Source: Chloroflexota bacterium (GTDB lineage Bacteria > Chloroflexota > Ktedonobacteria > Ktedonobacterales > JADMIN01). Taken from it: a DNA stretch of 64,000 nucleotides. Both the position numbers and the translations under genes were made by a program. The stretch spans positions 62,001 through 126,000 of the forward strand of contig JAJPKE010000034.1 in NCBI GenBank assembly GCA_021323855.1. Direction: 5' to 3'. The notes under the pieces are model-generated. The model saw only the letters and a program-made list of their open reading frames with translations, ran no database searches and had not been told where the DNA came from. This document shows, piece by piece, positions 7,683-16,161 of the stretch (position 1 is its first letter; each line of letters opens with the position of its first letter).

Positions 7683-8924
7683 ATGAAGCGCCGCGTAGTG
7701 GTGACTGGTCTTGGCCTGGTGACGCCGGTTGGCAATGATGTCAATTCCACGTGGGAGGCGCTGGCTGCCGGGCGTTCCGGCATCGCGCCGATCACCGCTT
7801 TCGATACCAGCGACTACCCCGTCAGATTCGCTGGTGAAGTGAAAGAATTCGACGCCCGCCAGTATCTCGACCACAAGGAAGCGCGCCGCAACGATCCCTT
7901 CGTTCACTTTGCGATGGCAGCCGCGCGGCAGGCGCTGAACGACGCGGCCTTCACCGTGACGGAAGAGAACGCCGACCGCGTAGGTGTCATCATCGGCTCC
8001 GGCGTCGGCGGGTTGCACACGCTGCATGACCAGTTCCGCGTTCTCCATGAGCAGGGGCCGTCGCGTATCAGCCCGTTCTTCGTCACCATGTATATCAGCG
8101 ATATGGCGGCGGGCATCGTCTCCATGCAAACCGGCGCGCGTGGGCCAAACTTTGCCACGGTCTCCGCCTGCGCCACCGGCGCCAACGCGATTGGCGAGGC
8201 GGCTGAGATGATTCGCTATGGTCGCGCAGACGCCATGATAGCCGGTGGCACGGAGTGTGGCATCACCCCTATCGCAATGGCAGCCTTCGCCAAGATGCAG
8301 GCGCTCTCACGCCGCAACGACGAACCCGAACGCGCCAGCCGTCCCTTCGACGCCGAACGCGACGGCTTCGTGATGGGCGAGGGCGCAGGCGTCCTGCTGC
8401 TCGAAGAAGAAGAGTCCGCCCGCAAGCGTGGCGCGCATATCTACGCCGAACTGGCCGGCTACGGCGCGACCGCCGATGCGCACCATATCACCGCTCCCGC
8501 CCCCGGCGGCGCAGGTCTGGCGCGAGCGATCAGCGTGGCGCTGAAATCTGGCAGCATCGAGCCGCAGGAGGTGGACTACATCAACGCGCACGGCACCTCC
8601 ACCCATGAGAACGACGGCAACGAAACCGCCGCTATCAAGACGGTTTTCGGCGAGCATGCGTATAAACTCGCCGTCAGTTCCACCAAGTCTATGATTGGGC
8701 ATACCTTCGGCGCGGCAGGAGCCATCGAGGCGGCGGTCACAGTGCTGACGATGGAGCGCGGCCTCATCACGCCAACCATCAACTATGAGCATCCAGACCC
8801 CGCCTGCGACCTCGACTATGTGCCGAACACTGCCCGCGAGGCCAGCGTACAGGTGGCGCTCTCCAACTCGATGGGCTTCGGTGGGCACAACGCCGTGCTG
8901 GCGTTCCGCCGCTATCGGGAATAA
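7683..8924 (+). CDS. fabF: Beta-ketoacyl-ACP synthase II
   Basis: A 413-residue condensing enzyme that elongates acyl-ACP with malonyl-ACP in fatty-acid synthesis. The catalytic triad falls at the canonical positions Cys163 (TVSACATGANA), His303 (NAHGTSTHEND) and His340 (TKSMIGHTFGAAG). The C-terminal NSMGFGGHNAVL is also typical. Its ribosome site GGAGG lies at about 7670, and the gene follows a TetR regulator closely. No other fab gene except a possible reductase (the SDR at 8930) is nearby, so it could serve lipid or specialised-metabolite synthesis. Confidence 0.95.
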   Translation: MKRRVVVTGLGLVTPVGNDVNSTWEALAAGRSGIAPITAFDTSDYPVRFAGEVKEFDARQYLDHKEARRNDPFVHFAMAAARQALNDAAFTVTEENADRVGVIIGSGVGGLHTLHDQFRVLHEQGPSRISPFFVTMYISDMAAGIVSMQTGARGPNFATVSACATGANAIGEAAEMIRYGRADAMIAGGTECGITPIAMAAFAKMQALSRRNDEPERASRPFDAERDGFVMGEGAGVLLLEEEESARKRGAHIYAELAGYGATADAHHITAPAPGGAGLARAISVALKSGSIEPQEVDYINAHGTSTHENDGNETAAIKTVFGEHAYKLAVSSTKSMIGHTFGAAGAIEAAVTVLTMERGLITPTINYEHPDPACDLDYVPNTAREASVQVALSNSMGFGGHNAVLAFRRYRE

Positions 8925-8929
8925 GCCGA

Positions 8930-9718
8930 CTATTGCGGCATGGCGAAGGAGCCGAGCGTCATGCCGCCATCCACCACCAGCACCGCGCCGGTGGTGAAGT
9001 CCGAGGCTGGCGAGGCGAGATACAGCGCGGCTCCGGCGATTTCGTCCGGCTTGCCGATGCGCCCCAGCGGCGTCGCGCGCTCGACGGACTGGCGAATCAC
9101 CGGCGTCTGATGCAACACCTGGGCAAATCGTGTCTCGATCAGCCCCGGCGCGATGGCGTTCACCTGGATATTGTCCGGCCCAAGCTCCTGCGCCAGCGAT
9201 TTGGTCAACTGGATCAGCGCCGCTTTGAGCGCGCCATAGACGCCCTGTGCCACGCCCGGCTGGATGCCCGCCACCGACGCCATGTTGATGATCTTGCCGC
9301 TGCGGCGCGCCCGCATCCCCGGCACAACCAGCCGGCAGAGCCGCACCGCGCTGAGCAGATTCGTCTCCACCATCTTCAGCCACATACCGTCATCGGCATC
9401 CAGCAGCGGCCCGAAGTGTACATTGGTGGCGGCATTGTTCACCAGAATAGCTATTGGTCCGAAAGCGGCTTCGACCGCCGGAACCAGGGCCTCAATGTCC
9501 GGCGCTTTGCTCACGTTCGCCGCGAAGCCCTGCGCCTCCGCGCCGCCTGCGCGTAGCTGCGCCGCCGCCGCCTGCACCTCTTCTTCGTGGCGCGCCGCCA
9601 GCGCCACCCGCGCGCCCGCCTCGGCCAGCGCCGCGCCGATGGCCAGCCCAATCCCGCGTGAGCCGCCAGTAACGAGCGCCACGCGCCCGCTCAGATCAAA
9701 AGCATCAGTTGATGGCAT
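8930..9718 (-). CDS. Short-chain dehydrogenase/reductase (FabG-like)
   Basis: A 262-residue classical SDR. It shows the glycine-rich NAD(P)-binding motif VTGGSRGIGLAIG, the structural NNAATN, and catalytic Ser in NMASVAG followed by YGALK (Tyr-x-x-x-Lys). The C terminus YLASPASDFTTGAVLVVDGG is the usual SDR end. It is convergent with fabF with only five bases between stops, so it is not in the same transcript. It could be a 3-oxoacyl reductase or a sugar/alcohol dehydrogenase; the sequence does not decide this. Confidence 0.88.
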   Translation of the reverse strand: MPSTDAFDLSGRVALVTGGSRGIGLAIGAALAEAGARVALAARHEEEVQAAAAQLRAGGAEAQGFAANVSKAPDIEALVPAVEAAFGPIAILVNNAATNVHFGPLLDADDGMWLKMVETNLLSAVRLCRLVVPGMRARRSGKIINMASVAGIQPGVAQGVYGALKAALIQLTKSLAQELGPDNIQVNAIAPGLIETRFAQVLHQTPVIRQSVERATPLGRIGKPDEIAGAALYLASPASDFTTGAVLVVDGGMTLGSFAMPQ

Positions 9719-9799
9719 GCTGAAGTCCCGCCTTTCTCTCTGTTTGTATTGTCTACCGCACCGCTATCAGTCCGCTATTGGCACATAGCGTATCATGAA

Positions 9800-10318
9800 A
9801 TGAGATCAGCAGACCGCGAAGACGAAGACAGAAAGCGAGAATACGAACGCATGGTGCAGGTGATTCGAGGTGAGCGCATCGGGCGGCAGGGGAAGCTGAT
9901 GGTAGGCTGCGTGGCGGTCGTCTTCGATGAGGCGCGCGAACGGGTATTGCTGACGCGCCGCACCGACAACGGGCGCTGGTGCCTGCCGGGCGGGCAGATG
10001 GAGCCAGGCGAGAGCGCCGAGGAATGTTGCCTGCGCGAACTCTGGGAGGAGACCGGGCTGCGCGGGCGGGTGCTACGGCTGATCGGCCTCTACTCTGACC
10101 CGGATATGCTGCTGGCGTATCCCGATGGCAACCGCTTTCACCTCGTCTCGCTCAGCTTCGAGGTTGAGCGGCTGGAGGGCGACCTGGCGTTGAGCAACGA
10201 GACGACGGCTTTCGGTTACTTCACGCCGGATGAGATGGCCGCGCTGGATATCATGGAACACCACCGCAGCCGCCTCGCCGATGCTTTCGCCAACCAGCCG
10301 GCAGCCTTTGTGCGCTAG
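9800..10318 (+). CDS. Nudix hydrolase
   Basis: About 172 residues with a complete Nudix box in the pattern GX5EX7REUXEEXGU: it begins GGQMEPGESAEE and continues CCLRELWEETGL. Family members hydrolyse nucleoside diphosphates linked to another moiety; the substrate is unknown. The segment after the box (YSDPDMLLAYPDGNRFHLVS) is common in ADP-sugar-type members. ATG 9800 or 9851 are both possible starts; neither has a strong ribosome site. It is divergent from the SDR at 8930-9718. Confidence 0.88.
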   Translation: MRSADREDEDRKREYERMVQVIRGERIGRQGKLMVGCVAVVFDEARERVLLTRRTDNGRWCLPGGQMEPGESAEECCLRELWEETGLRGRVLRLIGLYSDPDMLLAYPDGNRFHLVSLSFEVERLEGDLALSNETTAFGYFTPDEMAALDIMEHHRSRLADAFANQPAAFVR

Positions 10319-10364
10319 GCGAAACGTAGCGATGCCGCCCGTTTGCGCGCTTTTCAGCCCCTCC

Positions 10365-10730
10365 CTAGCCTCGCATAAAGTTCTGGAACTCTGTGATGTC
10401 GAAATAGATGGTGAGTGCCGCGATTTTTTCATCCACGACCTTCCAGACCTCGGCGTCATCCTGGTGCAACGTCGCTCCTTTTGGCGAAACATACTCATAG
10501 CTGACAACCGCACAGGCGTTGGCTCCCTCGACGATGAGTTGCTTCACCTGGACGTTTGCCACCGCATGAAGAAACGGCGTGAATGACTGGATGAAGGCGT
10601 CTCTGCCTTCCGCGTGCAGCCGGTTGCTAGCATCGGCAAAGACGACATCATCAGCCAGGTGGTCCTGCCAGGTGTCGTTCTTCTGCGCCAGCCCATCATA
10701 AAAGTGTCGGATGATATCGCTGACAGCCAT
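10365..10730 (-). CDS. SnoaL/NTF2-like protein
   Basis: A 121-residue protein of the NTF2-like alpha+beta barrel type: MAVSDIIRHFYDGLAQKND, then WQDHLADDVVFADASNRLHA and a closing AEVWKVVDEKIAALTIYFD. Such proteins act as small isomerases, cyclases or dehydratases, or simply bind ligands. The start at 10730 is preceded by GAGAGGGAA. It lies convergent with the Nudix gene and just downstream of the YciI-like gene on the same strand, possibly one transcript. Confidence 0.7.
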   Translation of the reverse strand: MAVSDIIRHFYDGLAQKNDTWQDHLADDVVFADASNRLHAEGRDAFIQSFTPFLHAVANVQVKQLIVEGANACAVVSYEYVSPKGATLHQDDAEVWKVVDEKIAALTIYFDITEFQNFMRG

Positions 10731-10779
10731 AAGGTTCCCTCTCTTGTCTCTTTGCATCTGCGGTTACGGTCAGTTGCGG

Positions 10780-11091
10780 TCAGGCGAACATGTTCGCCCA
10801 TTCACGGATGGTCCAGCTTTCCATCATGCCGTTCAGATAAAACGGATCGCCATGCACGTAGTTCTCGGCAACTTCACGTGACGTAGCAATAGCCATCGTA
10901 CTCAATGGTTCATCGTTCTTATCCAGGAACGCGCCCGCCATGAGGATGACACCCTGGGCATGCAATTCTTTGGACCGCTGTATATGCGCAGCAATCTCAT
11001 CGGGTGCCTTTGCTCTGGCCTCCGCGAACGAGGGATACTTCAGAAAGCACTGGACGACAAAATACGTCCGCTGGTTGGGCAGTTCTGGCAT
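10780..11091 (-). CDS. YciI-like protein
   Basis: A 103-residue protein of the YCII-related fold. It starts MPELPNQRTYFVVQCFLK and shows HIQRSKELHAQGVILMAGAF, then AIATSREVAENYVHGDPFY, the typical YciI middle and DPF motif. Function in the family is mostly unknown. The start at 11091 is supported by GGAGCGGCC upstream; an in-frame ATG at 11169 would add a low-complexity N terminus. Probably in one transcript with the NTF2-like gene downstream. Confidence 0.75.
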   Translation of the reverse strand: MPELPNQRTYFVVQCFLKYPSFAEARAKAPDEIAAHIQRSKELHAQGVILMAGAFLDKNDEPLSTMAIATSREVAENYVHGDPFYLNGMMESWTIREWANMFA

Positions 11092-11503
11092 TGGTGGCCG
11101 CTCCTTCGCTCGGTGCGGTAGCGTCTCTGCGGCAGGCGCTACCGAAGTGGGTGCAGATTCATGAACCATATTCTGGATGTGGCGCAGGCATATGATACAC
11201 TACCAATCTCTCGTGGCGCCATCTTCTCCAAGCCTCTGGAAGCTCAGACGCACAGGACTATTTCGCGCGCCCATTGAGAACCTGTTTACCATGCAGCACC
11301 GGCGGCGGTGACGTTCGTTGCTGAGTACACTCACCAATTGCACAAATCAGCAGTATTTCAGTATCCTCTGGCGCGGATCAAAAGTGTGAAAGAGACCACA
11401 CCCTGTCCCCGCTACATGCCTTCATACGATAGCAAGGTGTAACAGCCCTGCGGACACGAGCGCTACGGATAGCGGCCAGGGAGTTCACTGAAACGGAGTG
11501 GTC
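11092..11503. other. Intergenic region before the sigma factor gene, with one copy of a 22-bp repeat
   Basis: About 410 bases hold the start region of the YciI-like gene on one side and the promoter region of the ECF sigma operon on the other. At 11253-11274 lies a 22-bp sequence starting CAGGACTATTTCGC and ending CGCCCAT, repeated with one mismatch at 13764-13785 on the far side of the sigma/anti-sigma operon. No other gene was seen. Confidence 0.6.
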
Positions 11504-12082
11504 ATGTCTCACGCTTCCATGTATCAGTCGCCAGAGGCGGTCGCCTTCGGGCAACGCCTCAATCACCTCCAAGGGCCACTCTTTGGCTTCGTGCAGGGGA
11601 TGATTGGCGATCAGGAGCAAGCGCGCGACATCGTTCAGGATGTTTTCGTTGATGCCTGGCGCCTTGCCAGTCGTGGCGCGCCGCCGTTTACACGCGAGAA
11701 TGATGAGCCGGGAGCGCGCCGATGGCTCTTCCATGCTGCGTATTGGCGGGCAGCCTCGGTGGCCCGCCGCGCCCGCGTAATTCGCTGGGAACCGCTGGAT
11801 ACATCCGAGGCTTCTGTTCACGAGCCGTATGTCGAGCAGCATCCTTTCGAGGACCGTGTCATCGAAGGGGTGGCGCTGCGACAGGCACTGGCCACGCTCT
11901 CCGCCGAAGACGCTGCGTGCATCTTACTCAGTGTCGTGCAGGTCATGCACTCTAGTGAGATTGCCCAGGTGCTCGGCATCAGCGCTGAGGCCGCCAAGAA
12001 GCGGGTCACACGCGCGAAACAGCGGCTCCGAGCCGCCTATCTTGCACAGGAAGCCCGCACAATGGAGGAGCACGCGCAATGA
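11504..12082 (+). CDS. ECF-type RNA polymerase sigma factor
   Basis: A 192-residue sigma-70-family factor. Region 2 reads LFGFVQGMIGDQEQARDIVQ followed by DVFVDAWRLA; region 4 includes LSAEDAACILLSVVQ, SSEIAQVLGISAEAAKKRVT and RAKQRLRAAY. The linker between them is short and there is no region 3, as in ECF factors. The ATG at 11504 follows ACGGAG by five bases. The stop overlaps the start of the next gene by four bases (ATGA), so sigma factor and its presumed anti-sigma factor are translationally coupled. Probably autoregulated, though no promoter was defined. Confidence 0.9.
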   Translation: MSHASMYQSPEAVAFGQRLNHLQGPLFGFVQGMIGDQEQARDIVQDVFVDAWRLASRGAPPFTRENDEPGARRWLFHAAYWRAASVARRARVIRWEPLDTSEASVHEPYVEQHPFEDRVIEGVALRQALATLSAEDAACILLSVVQVMHSSEIAQVLGISAEAAKKRVTRAKQRLRAAYLAQEARTMEEHAQ

Positions 12083-13653
12083 GTACTGCATCCCCAAGAT
12101 ATCCAGTGCCGGGGCCGGACTGCGCTGATATAGGGCCGCTCCTGCCGCTCTTGCATAGCACTGAGCTTGATGCCGAGGAGACGCGACGTGTCCAGCAACA
12201 TGTTGAGTCATGCGCCTGGTGCCAGCACCAGCTCGCGCTCTATGACGCGCTGGACGGAACGCTTCGCCAGAGCTTCGGCGGACCAAACATCCCGTTTCTC
12301 TCTCTGGAGGAAATTATGCGCGATACAAACCAGACTGATACCGCCCCCTCGTGGGTCGTAGAACCACTAACACCGCCAACTACTCAACGACGCCGCCCTG
12401 GCCGCTTCTCAGGACTCGCAGCAGTCGCCGCTGCCATCCTTGTCATCGCTTTCGCCGGCGTCGTCTTCGCCCAACGCGGTGCGTTTCTTGGCCGGGGTGT
12501 ATCCCCCAGTTCTACAGCGCACACCGCCAAGACCGCCTCCCCCGCTTCGCCGGTTGCCTCGCCACCACCTGCCGGGACGAACCTCTATTACGGCACTAAC
12601 GGTAGCACTGGTGGATTGTACGCGCTCCACAGCAGCGACGGCTCGGCGGAGTGGCAGATCACAGGTCCCAACTTTGAAATCGCGCCAGTGGTAGTGAATG
12701 GTATTGTCTATGCAGTCTCGGCTGACAATGTCCTCTACGCGATACGCGCGCCAGCACAGGGCGGCACGACGGGCAACATACTCTGGCATGTCGCATTGGT
12801 GCGCCCTGGCGCAGCCCTGCTGGTCACGGATGGGCAATCGCTCTACATCGGATTCAGCGTTACGCCCACTGAGTCTACCAATGCACATGGATTCATAGAT
12901 GCCTATAGCCTGAGCGGCCAACACCTCTGGGCTTATGGCTACGATAGCGGCGATTCTGCCTCCTGCGCGATGAGTACGCTCCCTGGCGAAATGACCGCAG
13001 CGAACGGCTTTGTCTACGCTAGCTCCAACTGCCTGCGGGAGTTGGTAGTGGCATTGCACTCCAGCAATGGCTCCCCTGCTTTTACGATCAACTCCACCCT
13101 TTCTCCTGGCACCTCCATTGCCGCCGGAGAGGGTCTGACTGTCGCAGGCAACGTGCTCTACGCCAGCAGCGCAGTGAGTGGTTCTGGCTCGCTCTGCGCG
13201 TTCAACGCAGGCCAGGGCGGGCAGTACTGGTGCCGGCACCTTTCGGGGCAAGACATCGAAATGACGACCAGCGCGCCGGTGGTTGAGAACGGAGTCGTGT
13301 TAGTCACTACCGATCTGGATATCTATGCGCTGCGAGTCGCCGATGGCACGCAGCTCTGGTCGAAGCATATTGGGCAATTGCTGGGGCGTCCGGCGGGAAG
13401 CAATGGCGTGGTCTACGTGGCAGGCGGTGACCGCGTACTTCATGCGCTGCGAGTCGCCGATGGCATGCAGCTCTGGCAGTACGCGATGGCGGGGAACGGC
13501 TCCGATCCTGTCGTTGCGGGCGGCGCCGTCTACCTGAACAGCTATCTGGATGGAACCGGCTACATCCTTACCGCGCTCCGGACGAGCGACGGATCGCGGC
13601 TCTGGAAGCAAACAATTGTGACGACGGGCGCAACCATTCCAGTCGCTGGCTGA
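12079..13653 (+). CDS. Anti-sigma factor with PQQ-repeat sensor domain
   Basis: A 524-residue membrane protein coupled to the sigma factor. The N-terminal 65 residues contain a zinc-finger anti-sigma motif, QQHVESCAWCQHQL (H-x3-C-x2-C). A single membrane segment follows (AAVAAAILVIAFAGVVFA). The outer part is a beta-propeller of PQQ-like repeats (YALHSSDGSAEWQI, YALRVADGTQLWSK, HALRVADGMQLWQY). Inference: the propeller senses an extracellular signal and the cytoplasmic zinc finger releases the sigma factor. Two propeller blades near 13320-13500 are almost identical, pointing to recent internal duplication. Confidence 0.85.
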   Translation: MSTASPRYPVPGPDCADIGPLLPLLHSTELDAEETRRVQQHVESCAWCQHQLALYDALDGTLRQSFGGPNIPFLSLEEIMRDTNQTDTAPSWVVEPLTPPTTQRRRPGRFSGLAAVAAAILVIAFAGVVFAQRGAFLGRGVSPSSTAHTAKTASPASPVASPPPAGTNLYYGTNGSTGGLYALHSSDGSAEWQITGPNFEIAPVVVNGIVYAVSADNVLYAIRAPAQGGTTGNILWHVALVRPGAALLVTDGQSLYIGFSVTPTESTNAHGFIDAYSLSGQHLWAYGYDSGDSASCAMSTLPGEMTAANGFVYASSNCLRELVVALHSSNGSPAFTINSTLSPGTSIAAGEGLTVAGNVLYASSAVSGSGSLCAFNAGQGGQYWCRHLSGQDIEMTTSAPVVENGVVLVTTDLDIYALRVADGTQLWSKHIGQLLGRPAGSNGVVYVAGGDRVLHALRVADGMQLWQYAMAGNGSDPVVAGGAVYLNSYLDGTGYILTALRTSDGSRLWKQTIVTTGATIPVAG

Positions 13654-13666
13654 TTTGCTCAACAAA

Positions 13667-13706
13667 AACGTGTGGGGGTAAGCAATTGAGTTTGCCCCCG
13701 CACGTT
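13667..13706 (+). terminator. Strong hairpin after the sigma/anti-sigma operon
   Basis: Arms AACGTGTGGGGG and CCCCCGCACGTT pair (one G-T) around a 16-base middle that can pair further. It lies 13 bases after the stop of the anti-sigma gene. The T-tract is weak, so it may act as a terminator or as an mRNA-stabilising hairpin. Confidence 0.6.
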
Positions 13707-13732
13707 CTCACTATTCATCGGTGAGATGATTT

Positions 13733-13785
13733 CTAGGACTATCTAGGACTATCCAGGACTATCCAGGACTATTTCGCACGCCCAT
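13733..13785. repeat. 10-bp tandem repeat joined to the second copy of a 22-bp direct repeat
   Basis: Four units of the 10-bp sequence CTAGGACTAT or CCAGGACTAT lie head to tail, and the last unit runs into a 22-bp copy (13764-13785) of the sequence at 11253-11274. The two 22-bp copies differ at one base and bracket the sigma/anti-sigma operon. Confidence 0.75.
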
Positions 13786-14060
13786 AGGTATACAATACAT
13801 CCAGGCTAGACTTACACGTTCCTCTTTCGTTTCTGGTGCCATTTCACGCATCTTTAGCGATATCCATATAACAAGCAATCTGATGGCATTGGAGAGGCGT
13901 TGGTGAGCAGACGGCACGTATCCGGCGCAGGAAATTGCTGAGATTGGCGAGCCAGCTTACTCGTTTGGTCCTAGTAGTTGTACACAATACGCTATACTTC
14001 TATAAACAGCAGAGTATAATAGCGACGGGGGTACAAAGCGGCGCAGGGAGCGCATTCCGC
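13786..14060. other. Gene-free A/T-richer region
   Basis: No coding region was supported here. It is A/T-richer than the neighbours and has short TATAAT-like words (for example near 14015-14020) but no convincing promoter pair for a downstream rightward gene. Confidence 0.4.
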
Positions 14061-14107
14061 AAAAATACGGATACGCAGGCCAACATATCGGCCTGCGCAT
14101 ATCCGTA
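14061..14107 (-). terminator. Rho-independent terminator of the KGG protein gene
   Basis: Read on the minus strand, a long GC-rich hairpin (14066-14107; arms TACGGATA-CGCAGGCC against GGCCTGCG and TATCCGTA with a two-base bulge) is followed directly by TTTTT (14061-14065). It lies 24 bases after the stop of the gene ending at 14131. Confidence 0.85.
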
Positions 14108-14130
14108 TGTGCGATGCACGCTCTCTGCGA

Positions 14131-14493
14131 TTACTTGCTAGTAGATTCGCTCTCCGCGCTGCTGTTTGGCCGGCGATGCGCACGCTGTCCGCCGATGCGC
14201 CCGATGCGCGAGTAGTGTTCGGTGCCCAGCCGTTGTTTGGTAGACTGCCCACCGCGTCTGCCAATTTCCGTATAGAAGGCTGATCCGTGGCGCTCGCGTA
14301 CCGTCGAGCCACCCTTCGAGCCGATCTTGCTGTAGAAATCGCGCCCATATTTGTCGCGGGCAGCGGTGCCGCCACGTTTGGCGGCATCGGTGCCGGGGCG
14401 TGGGCCGGGTTTCTTGCGCTGGGGCGTCTCCGGCGTTTCCACCGCAGCGAGCGGCTTTTGCTCATCGCTGAGCCGTGCCTTTGTTCGAGGCAT
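14131..14493 (-). CDS. KGG-motif stress protein
   Basis: A 120-residue, very basic, hydrophilic protein with repeated KGG-type motifs: FYSKIGSKGGSTVRERHG, FYTEIGRRGGQSTKQRLG and HYSRIGRIGGQRAHRR. This repeat is that of the stress-induced bacterial acidophilic repeat/general stress protein group, known to be induced by general stress; molecular function is unclear. The repeats here are basic variants (KGG, RGG, IGG). The ATG at 14493 follows AAAGGAA at a distance of ten bases. A clear terminator follows. Confidence 0.8.
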   Translation of the reverse strand: MPRTKARLSDEQKPLAAVETPETPQRKKPGPRPGTDAAKRGGTAARDKYGRDFYSKIGSKGGSTVRERHGSAFYTEIGRRGGQSTKQRLGTEHYSRIGRIGGQRAHRRPNSSAESESTSK

Positions 14494-14702
14494 GGAAGTG
14501 GGTTCCTTTCTCTCACAACCGTCAGGATAACGAGTTCTCATCAGGAGTTCTCGTTGGAAGCGATTTCGTACGGCTGTCACCCATAACAACGCAGGCGATG
14601 GAGATGTTGTTGAGCTGGAAATGTCTGAAATGTCGGAAAATCATCAACGGTGGACAGGTCATCTAGACAGGTTCGTCTGGGGCCAGGAATCAGGAATAAC
14701 GC

Positions 14703-15956
14703 ATGACTGATGGACAGGATCGCTTCTTTGGCGCGCAGGAGGCCGCGCGCTTCCTCGGTATTCATCGCTCGACGCTTCACGCCGCCATCCAGAAGCGCCT
14801 CTTGATTCCAGATAGCTGGACTCCTGGCGGGCATGCGCGTTTTCGCCGCGACACGCTGGAGGCCTTTCGGGATCGGATGGTCTTCAGCGCCGCCACCGGC
14901 GAAGAGGGAGTGGTTGCGCCTGTGCGCACGCTGGGCACTATCGCTCGCCTCGTCATCGAAGGGCGCGACCTCGCAGACGTTGGCGCTGCCGCCATCGCAG
15001 GCATCCGGCATGCGTTGCCACAGATTGATCTCTGTGGCATGTTTCGTCTCGCGCCGACACCGCAAGACCGCTTTACGCTGAAGAGTGTGGCGCATTATGG
15101 CATCGAGCGCGACGTGATGGAAAGCTTCAGGCGCCTGCGCACCACCTTCAAGTTCGCCACTACGATGGCGCTGCGCACGCTCGAACCAGAGGTCTGCAAC
15201 GACACCGCCAGCCATCCAATACACACTGGCACCGCTCGCATTGCGCGTATCTGGCCGATTGGCTCCTATGCCGTCGTGCCGATTGTCGCTGGCAGCGAGG
15301 GATTGGGCGTTCTCATCTGCGTCAATCATCAGCCGCGCCACTTCAGCGCGGGTGATCTGGCGTTTCTGCAAGGGATTGCCACTATCCTGGCGCTGGCGCT
15401 CGCCGGTTCCCAGGAGCAGCGGCGGCGTCTCACCAGCGTTGCCACCTCGCGCGCGCTCATACAGGAGGCGCAGACGCTCCACATGATGCGCGCAGCCCAC
15501 ACACAACTCCGCACCTGGAACGAGGCACCGAGCGACAGCGCGCATGAGCCAGATGATGCGGACCCGTTCTCACCGGCGCAGGCGGCGCGCACAATGGCTG
15601 ACGTATTCCTGCGTGAGAGCGGCGCGGCACAGCTTGCCATCCTACACTTTCCCGTTGACCTGCCCACCAATGACCCACAACTGCGGCTGCTGGCGGCGCG
15701 GGCGCTGGCTGGCGAGGCGCTGGTCAGCGAGCAATGGTGTGAAGGGTCCACTGTCTATACCGGCATCGCCATCAGTGTGCCGCTGGCCCAGCAGGATCAA
15801 CAGGACCGGGTGGGCGCCATCGTCGCCGTCTGGGCGGAGAGCCGCCCCAATCCGGAGCAAGACGAGGCGCTGCTGCTCGCCTTCGCCAGCGCGTATCTGC
15901 TGGCTATCGGAGACCTCACCCCCTACCCCCTCTCCCATGAGGAGAGGGGCCGCTAG
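14703..15956 (+). CDS. HTH and GAF domain regulator
   Basis: A 417-residue protein. Residues 8-60 form an excisionase/MerR-like helix-turn-helix (AAQEAARFLGIHRSTLHAAI is close to the seen segment, followed by GGHARFRRDTLEAFRD). A GAF domain follows (about 75-245: SYAVVPIVAGSEGLGVLICV and FSAGDLAFLQGIATILALAL). A second, less clear GAF-like domain covers about 295-405. It is probably a ligand-responsive transcription regulator. The last dozen codons (LTPYPLSHEERGR) derive from a C/G-rich intergenic repeat, so the original C terminus has probably been replaced. Confidence 0.75.
   Translation: MTDGQDRFFGAQEAARFLGIHRSTLHAAIQKRLLIPDSWTPGGHARFRRDTLEAFRDRMVFSAATGEEGVVAPVRTLGTIARLVIEGRDLADVGAAAIAGIRHALPQIDLCGMFRLAPTPQDRFTLKSVAHYGIERDVMESFRRLRTTFKFATTMALRTLEPEVCNDTASHPIHTGTARIARIWPIGSYAVVPIVAGSEGLGVLICVNHQPRHFSAGDLAFLQGIATILALALAGSQEQRRRLTSVATSRALIQEAQTLHMMRAAHTQLRTWNEAPSDSAHEPDDADPFSPAQAARTMADVFLRESGAAQLAILHFPVDLPTNDPQLRLLAARALAGEALVSEQWCEGSTVYTGIAISVPLAQQDQQDRVGAIVAVWAESRPNPEQDEALLLAFASAYLLAIGDLTPYPLSHEERGR
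15917..15951. repeat. C/G-rich hairpin repeat, copy 1
   Basis: CCTCACCCCCTACCCCCTCT leads into a hairpin CCCCTCTCC-CATGA-GGAGAGGGG. It overlaps the 3' end of the HTH-GAF gene. Related copies lie at 17409-17453 and 31896-31938, and the sequence just after copies 1 and 2 is also shared (RGTCGYGGC after AGGCGAAC). Confidence 0.7.
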
Positions 15957-16161
15957 GCGAACAGTCGTGGCGAGGGGTGGCAGGTTCGTCAGGGCGAAGG
16001 GGTGGCTGATAGATACATCCGCCTACCTTACAGATGCTTACACGCCAGCGTTTGCCGCTGGACTTCTGAGCGGCGTAGAGTAGAGAGTGAGGACATACGC
16101 AGACCTGCGCTCGTGATAGCACCCATTCGGCGTGAGATATGGTAATTGAGGTTCGCTTGTC

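Noticed and set aside
8307-9383. Leftward 358-residue open frame across fabF and the SDR
   Set aside because: It is an Ala/Gly/Arg-rich shadow; both real genes have complete catalytic motifs.
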